This document shows, one piece after another, positions 53,243 through 64,000 of a stretch of 64,000 nucleotides of DNA. The notes under the pieces are model-generated. The model saw only the letters and a program-made list of their open reading frames with translations, searched no databases and was not told the origin of the DNA. Source of the DNA: Dipetalonema caudispina (taxonomy: Eukaryota; Nematoda; Chromadorea; Rhabditida; Onchocercidae). Numbering within the stretch: position 1 is the stretch's first letter; each line of letters begins with the position of its first letter. The stretch is from the NCBI GenBank assembly GCA_013365325.1, contig JABVXV010000210.1, forward strand, positions 1 through 64,000. The letters run 5' to 3'. The translations under genes and the position numbers were made by a program.

Positions 53243-54612
53243 AACAATACATAAGCATCTTAACATTATACATCGTAAAATACACGAAGATAAAATTGAT
53301 GAAGATTATTTTAACACTACAAATATATGTTATATATAGATAATCAATACCTCAGAGCACTTTTTATTAACTTAATGCACATTAAATATCATCATTTTGG
53401 GGTCTCAACCTTTCAGGATATTGCCATTTCCTATTTCTCTCTTAGATATCATTGAACAATGTGTAACATCTACTTGTTACTGATGATAAACGTAAATATA
53501 CACTAACCTAATGCTTTGAATGCAATTTGTATCTATTCACAGAGCAAAGAATTTTTCGTTTTCTGCAATTAAATTAAGCATACATGAAAAAAGTGATGAT
53601 AAAATTTAGGAAGTAAAACATCGAATGAACCGGGAAAAAATAAAGCATTCGTAATAAAAGTTATTACCAATAGGACAATGTAACAACTGATTCAAAAACA
53701 AACATTTTCAATGTTAAAAAAGACCTAACTTCAACAAGCTGCTTATCTTGATGACTGAGTTTCAGTGAGTGAAAACAACAACGAAAAGCTCACCAGATTT
53801 TACATAACAAAGTCATTAGAAAAATTGTTAATGAAAGGAAGGATCCTTCAACACGCAATTGTCGATATATTTGATACGTTCACAATATTTATGGAGATAC
53901 GGAATGAGGATTAGTCAGCACCATCTCTCACAAAAAGTGAGAGTGAAAGAATTCCCTGGAGTCAGGTATGTACTAATCTTCAATGATCTGCTATACACTT
54001 TTCTATTTTTTTTGAAGACCAAAAAAATAGCTGCTTTAACTTCTGAAAATTATAAAAGAAAAAAGACAAATCATAATGAAATTGAGAAAGACTAGTACAG
54101 CAAATGAGGTCACCTGGGCAATTCACGGCGCAAAAATTAAATCAATATTCGACAGCATTAAGAGTTTCAATCACAATATAATCTTAAAACTTCTGAAAAT
54201 TGACATAAGAAATAAAATAAATTAACCAGCATAATTTTATTGCATCACATAATTTGACCGGATATTGAAACCAGTAATGAAGAGTCAGAAAGAACATGAA
54301 GCATTGAAATTTTTGAAACATAATCTTCCAAATTCAAGATCGAATGAAAGAGCTATGAAAATTTGAAAGCTTTAAATCGTAGATTTTCTAAAAAATATGA
54401 TACTTATTGTGCTGGAACGGTCAAATACATAGTACACAATAAATTTCAAGCAGATGAGAAATTCGACAAAAGAGATAGTGTGATACTGTTTAAGATATTT
54501 TTACAAAAGTCAGATGAATAAAAAAAAAAACCTATAAGCGATTTTTCAACGCACGCTTTTCTTTTCCCTTTTAGCAATTTGAATTGAAGGCATGAACTTA
54601 CGAACAATATTT
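53243..54612. other. Intergenic, nothing recognised
   Basis: Short open frames on the + strand near 53859-54095 have no partner exons or domains. No RNA gene or repeat of note. Confidence 0.5.
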
Positions 54613-58646
<4,034 letters not shown>

Positions 58647-60999
58647 TGTTTTAAATACATTATTAATTTACCATTATTATTCCTCTACCAAATCTACAAT
58701 AAATATTTCATTGCAAATATAGCAAAAGATCAATCAAATCGACCAATGAAACATTCTGATAAATTATACTTAAATACTTTTACACTTTGTTAAGTATATA
58801 CATATGAAAGGAAAAATAAAATCTTCTTAATGAGAAAAAAAAGAAGAAAAATTTTTATATTTGTTTAATTGTATCCAACAAAATCTCATTGCATAATTTC
58901 GAATAAAATTTGATTTTAAAGATATGTAAAAAAAAAAAAAAAAATTCTTAATAAATGTATATGGAAGGAGAAGGGGAGAAGTCAATAATATCAAAATTAA
59001 TTAACTAAATAAATACAAATTGTATTATCAGTATATTTACTGTAGAGGTAAACAAATTAAAGAGTATGAAATACCATAAATTATCATATAGATATCTTGC
59101 TTTTATCATAACATTGTTGTTAATATATGCTGAATATTGCGTTCATTAGCAAAATCCTGAAAATGAAATGAGATGAAAAAGATGCACTGAAGAAGTTTCA
59201 TATTTGTTAATTAATTTATAATTAATGTAAGCATTATTCTATCATCTCAGCTAACATAATATCTTGTAATATTAGCAATATACAACATTTGATAATATCT
59301 AAACAATTTCACTCCATAACAATCATCAATGAGAATAAATAAGTTCCACGTGGCAAATTGTCTATTAACCGTTCGGTCGATATATATTTCTATCACATGA
59401 CTGAGATGTGTTGTATTTTTTTTTGACAGCTAAATTTGGGTGGAAATTTGCATAATGCAAATTTAGACACTCATTTTTAGTGAGAAAAATTAATCCGCAG
59501 AGATAAATAAACCAAATTATAGTCATTCTAATTTCTTATTGGAAATCGAATTAAAAAATTTCAATTCTTATCAGGAAATTAAATCTTCATCCGGAAATGA
59601 AAATAGCAATGATTTTATATTTCCCAAATCGATAATTTAGTTTTATCACCATCATTTGATCATGTAATCATCATAGTAAGGGAATGATCGGATTGAATTT
59701 TAATCCGGAAATTGAATGAAAATAGCATTAACTTACATTTCCCAAATTGATAATTTAGTTTTATCACCATCATTTGATCATGTAATCATCATAGTAAGGG
59801 AATGATCGGATTGAATTTTAATCCGGAAATTGAATGAAAATAGCATTAACTTACATTTCCCAAATTGATAATTTAGTTTTATCACCATCATTTGATCATG
59901 TAATCATCATAGTAAGGGAATGATCGGATTGAATTTTCATCCGGAAATTGAATGAAAATAGCATTAACTTACATTTCCCAAATTGATAATTTAGTTTTAT
60001 TACCATCATTTGATCATGTAATCATTATAGTAAGGGAATGATCGGATAAGTAGTGTATCATTTAATTAATTGTTTCTCACTATGAATTATCCTTGGAAAA
60101 ATTCCCGAATTTTTTTTTTTTTTTTTTTTTTGTTATCTTCAAGAGAAAAAATTTCAATGAATTTTCATCGATTATATTATCGATTATTATTTTATGTTTA
60201 TTTTTATCATTAAGTTATGCAATGAAATGTGACAATTTGGGATAATTCTATCATTGGAATTGATAATTTTTTGAAATTTATTCGAATTAAATGTCATTAA
60301 AATTATTCATTAAATATTTCATCATTACTTTCTTCCTAAATATCAATATTTAACAAGCGAATTTCATTTACATTTACTGACATTTAGTAATATCATTTGA
60401 TTATTGATGACAATTTGATAATATCAAAAGTAATATAATAGTGATAATTTTTATGAGATATTTATTTTATATTTTATAAATTCCCAATAATTGTCTATTC
60501 CATAATTTTATTTATTTATAATATTTCAAATTTATTTGTATTTCAATACACCGCAAAAAAAAAAAAAAATTGGGTAATGATATTTTGTATTGTATTTTAA
60601 ATTTTAACTTTTGTATCATCACTTATAGGAAGAATATGTATAAGATCGTTATGTATATACAAATGACAAATTTTGCATTTGATGATGAATAATTAATGAA
60701 CTGAAATATCTCAGATATTCTGATAATCATTCAGGATATAAATTGTTATATTCTATCAGTAATATCTTCTTACATTGATAAAAGTATTGATCATTTTTTG
60801 TTTTACAGTTCATGAAATTTACGCTAATGTTATCATTTTGAATATTTTGAATTCTATAAATTGAATGAAAATTTATTTATCTTCTTTCAGTTATGTTTTT
60901 CTTCGTTGACTTCTTCACAACATTAAATCCAAATTTAACAAATTATAAGAGAACTGGAATTTCAAATTCTTAATTTACTATCAATCATGCAAATTGATA
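58647..60999. other. Intergenic, with a 118-bp tandem repeat
   Basis: No exon recognised. A/T runs, the tandem repeat at 59589-60047 and a 23-base T run near 60109-60131. Confidence 0.5.
59589..60047. repeat. 118-bp tandem repeat, four copies
   Basis: Copies start at 59589, 59703, 59821 and 59939, each with ATCCGGAAAT(TG)A. Copies 2 and 3 are 118 bases and near identical, copy 1 is 114 (a 4-base deletion) and more diverged, and copy 4 is cut short at about 60047. Each carries the near-palindromic TTTGATCATGTAATCATCAT. Homogeneous inner copies with diverged edges suggest recent amplification. Confidence 0.95.
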
Positions 61000-63900
61000 T
61001 TAACCTCTTAAATCATCATAATACATGGCATAATAATCACTGTCTTCTCGGAAATTCCTCGTTGTTGTCGTAGGAATTGATCTTCTTACAGTTATGCCGG
61101 AATAACGGGTTGTTGTTGTTGGGATGCTAGAAATGATAGCCTGTTTACGAATAATTGTTGTTTTTTCCATAAAAGGTTTGTAAGTTACTGGAATATAAGG
61201 ACGTCGTAGTCGTCGAAAAGTGGTAACAGTTTGTCGGCTGAAAGTTAAGACAAGATTGCAACAACTGATTTAGGGAATTATCCTATTGAAATTTCCCAGA
61301 AAAGGATTTTTAAAAAATCAGAAATTCATGCAAAAAAAAATCAATAAACAATGAGATAAAAAAATCAAAGAACAAATGAGGAAGCAAACTTTGAGATTTT
61401 TACTGGTATCGGTGTGGTAGCATCGATTATTATTTTGGTCTGTCCGATTTGGTCAATATTTTCGGAGATTTCGGGCAGTGCTAGATCTATATCCGGAATT
61501 ACAAGAGATACTTTGGTTCGCATCAAAGATGCTATCGTAGTAGTTTCCGTTTTCGCAACGACATCTGGTTTAACAATCGTTTCAATACCATCAATATCTG
61601 TGTCACTGTCAACCTGAAAATATTTGTGGACAATTTTGTTAAATGATATTTTACTCCAAAGCATTACTAATTCATTCATAATTTCTTATCATCATTTAAT
61701 ACTTACTGTCTAATCTATTTATTCTTTCATATGTTAAATGGAGCGGTATTTATAAATGGAAATGCCAGATGATCCAAACCTACGGCGTTGTAATAGTCGA
61801 TTGCATCAATGTTTTCCGCAATTTCAGGTAATTCTTCGACAGTTGGTTTCTTCGGTTTCCTGAACTCACCATCATGATCAGTATTACCATTTTCAACCAT
61901 CTTACTGAAATCGATGCCGATATCGCCATCTTCTGGACCAATTTCTGTGAAAAGCTAACTTTGATAATTCTTGAGAAATTGCTCTTCATATGTACCTTCT
62001 TTTTAAATTGCTTCATCATATTTCTTCATCAAAGCAGAAACAATTGATAATTGATACCTTTATTATTATTTTTCGATGATTTACCAGCACTAGCAATACT
62101 ACCAAACAAATTTCCTATACTGTTACGATCACCCTTATCGCCTGCTCCACTCATGAATTGAGCGATCAGATCAGGATTTGAAATGAGATCACCGAGAATC
62201 TCCCATCCTTTTGGATCTTGAATTAGCTGCAGTGCTGTCTACAACAATTTGCATAAATATTCTTCCGGGTCTTTCCAAATTCGACTCAAGTTTAGAAGTT
62301 TAGAGTGAGGGCATAATTTAGACTAAGAGGTCAAAAATGATCCATAATTATTAAAAAATGGTAAAAATTTTTGTCAGCCATAATATAAATTCGATTCATT
62401 TATGCTTTACGTAGCTTATTTAATTTTGCATTATTTATGATCCGAATTTGTTAATCTATAAATTGAAAAAAAAAAAAGCTTTTACCTGAAAGTTAATGAA
62501 AAATTCACTTTTCCGGAATTCATCAATAGCTTTGTAAATATCTCCACAACTAAGTCGATTACAAATTCCCAGCATTTCTGGTAAATTAAAAATACGCTCA
62601 TCGAAGCTTCCCTTTGAACCCGTTAAAAATGCTTCAAAAATTTTTGCAAAATCGATTGGTTTTGCTGAAAAAAAAAAAAAAAAAAAGAAAAAAAGAAAGA
62701 AAATTGAGAGGAATAAATACATTTATTAGGAAACACTATGAACATTGGATACATTAACAGTGATAACGTAAATTTAACTTCAATGATAAAAAAATATATG
62801 GGAAAAATTTTGAAATATTTTCTTATATCAATAAAGATAAAGCAAATGTTGCAAGAAATAGAAAGTTTGCCACAGATAATGGGTGATAAAAAAAAAAAAA
62901 AGAAATTGATCCATTATAGGATGGAAATGATTAATTCGAGATCAAAAATGACAAGAATGATTAATCCATGGATCATCGTGTAATTTGTATTAGGAAGCGC
63001 TGTTGTACTATATCTTCATATCGGATAAATTTTTAAACAGTGTAACATATGATAGGTATTCGATGAATATATCATATTTGATCTTTACATTAGCATTTGT
63101 CTAATTTATTTTATTAAATTAACATCTAATGGAATAATTTTTTGAAAATTTAATAATTGTTGATGAAATTTAGCATGTTTTACCATTTCCATAGCTGTCT
63201 AAATATAAATGTGATTGTAAGTAGTCCTTTTCTCTCTCTCCCTCTCTCTCTCTCTCTTGTATCCTTCCTCATTTGTCTGAATGTATCAATTGAATTTAAA
63301 ATTTAGTAAGAATTATTGAAATTAATTTGTGATAAGTTAATGAGTCATGATGGATTAGGACAGCGATGGCCGAGTGGTTAAGGCGTTGGACTTAAGTTCC
63401 AATGGACGTAAGTCCTCGTGGGTTCGAACCCCACTCGCTGTAACACAGTTTTAGCAGCTGTCAATAACAAATGTTGTATAAAAATAAAAGAAAGATTGCT
63501 GCTTTGATAGGTCTTGTAGTTATTTTTAGGATATTGTCAAACATTTCTGTAGGATTCTGAAGTCGTTGGAAAGAAATTGGTCCAGTAACTTTTAACCTTT
63601 CTTGCTACAATTTTATAAGGCTATTTCTGGTTGCACTATGGTTGTTTTTTTTTTTAAAAAAAAAAAAATCTTTGATAGAATTTTCTTGATCTCTAAAGAT
63701 GTCCAACAAAAAATTGATAATTGAACAGATCATCTACTCTACTGCATAAGAAGTTAATAAATTTCAACCATTAATCTTATTGAAAAAAAAAAAAATTAAT
63801 TTAATAATAATTGAAGAAAAAAAAAAAAAAAAAAATTGAAGGACTAACCGTCTACCAAGAAATCAGGTAGTAATGATAAATCTGATTGATGATAACTATC

Positions 63901-64000
63901 AGTTGTTTGGCTATTATCATTGATATTTTTGTTGGTCGTAGTTCTATCTTTTATTTTCCCCGTAATTTTACGCCGATCATCGAGGATATGGAAAACGGCT
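61000..64000 (-). CDS. Unrecognised acidic, Thr-rich protein, 3' part (5' end beyond the window)
   Basis: Six exons in view, 5' to 3': 64000-63849 (open at the edge), 62664-62486, 62238-62058, 61944-61784, 61613-61390, 61237-61000; 377 residues to the stop, all junctions in phase. No known domain is seen. The first two exons are helical with two Cys (KIFEAFLTGSKGSF; LGICNRLSCGDIYKAIDEF). Next are LQLIQDPKGWEILGDLIS and a Gly/Ser stretch. An acidic region follows with a repeated motif, LPEIAENIDAID (exon 4) and LPEISENIDQIG (exon 5). The C-terminus is basic and Thr-rich with two copies of SIPTTTTR, then ends in DSDYYAMYYDDLRG. Low complexity and Thr/Pro repeats suit a secreted or extracellular protein, but the signal peptide, if any, lies outside the window. 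Confidence 0.8.
63231..63257. repeat. CT microsatellite
   Basis: Nearly pure CT run in the intron that hosts the tRNA-Leu, about 100 bases before it. Confidence 0.9.
63360..63442 (+). tRNA. tRNA-Leu (TAA anticodon)
   Basis: Complete 83-base cloverleaf with the long variable arm of a class II tRNA. The acceptor stem ACAGCGA pairs perfectly with TCGCTGT (63435-63441), with discriminator A. The anticodon stem is TTGGA/TCCAA with loop CTTAAGT, so the anticodon is TAA, reading UUA codons. The T loop is TTCGAAC. It has no intron. It lies in the 62665-63848 intron of the - strand Thr-rich gene, in the opposite direction. Confidence 0.97.

Noticed and set aside
59589..60047. CRISPR-like array
   Set aside because: The 118-bp units are directly abutting without unique spacers, in a eukaryotic genome; it is a tandem repeat.

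Overview
The window is AT-rich eukaryotic DNA. Genes are cut into many short exons, with introns that run GT...TTTCAG or TTTTAG, and long A/T runs are frequent. The gene set and gene style point to a nematode: short introns next to longer ones, possible trans-splice acceptors a few bases before several start codons, an LHX2/9-type TTX-3 homologue, and Gly-rich and Lys/Glu-rich membrane proteins. A clade III (spirurid/filarial-like) worm is my guess; the sequence alone does not prove it. No bacterial operon, CRISPR array, virus or intact transposon was seen.

Left half, all on the + strand. After about 7 kb of simple-sequence intergenic DNA come an SLC17-type major facilitator transporter (7021-11599), a 21-exon LSD2/KDM1B-type histone demethylase (13792-22653) with a tRNA-Tyr in one intron, a possible tiny two-exon gene (23584-23971), an MTFP1/MTP18 mitochondrial fission protein (25580-27015) and a DDX3/Belle-type DEAD-box RNA helicase (28230-33686).

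Right half, all protein genes on the - strand, converging on the left half at about 33.7-34.9 kb. In map order these are a TTX-3-like LIM-homeodomain factor (34939-39185), a possible 84-residue membrane protein (41658-42637), a single-pass protein with five copies of a DPNYQ/TLAGVGGEVFG repeat separated by poly-Gly (43249-45932), a single-pass protein with a Lys/Glu-rich tail (47166-48948), a decayed duplicate and then a small multipass membrane protein (49.3-53.2 kb), an ER-type GH47 alpha-1,2-mannosidase of the MAN1B1 class (54613-58646), and the 3' part of an unrecognised acidic, Thr-rich protein that runs off the right edge (61000-64000). A tRNA-Leu lies antisense in an intron of that last gene. 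A 118-bp tandem repeat sits at 59.6-60.05 kb.

The recognised genes cover chromatin, mitochondrial dynamics, mRNA translation control, neuronal fate and N-glycan trimming/ERAD. They do not form one pathway. The least described content is the neighbouring pair at 43.2-49.0 kb: two small proteins that share a plan (short N-terminus, one membrane helix, Cys then Lys-Lys, low-complexity tail) but have unrelated tails. All exon models were built by hand. For each multi-exon gene, reading-frame phase was checked across every junction and the exon lengths sum to whole codons.
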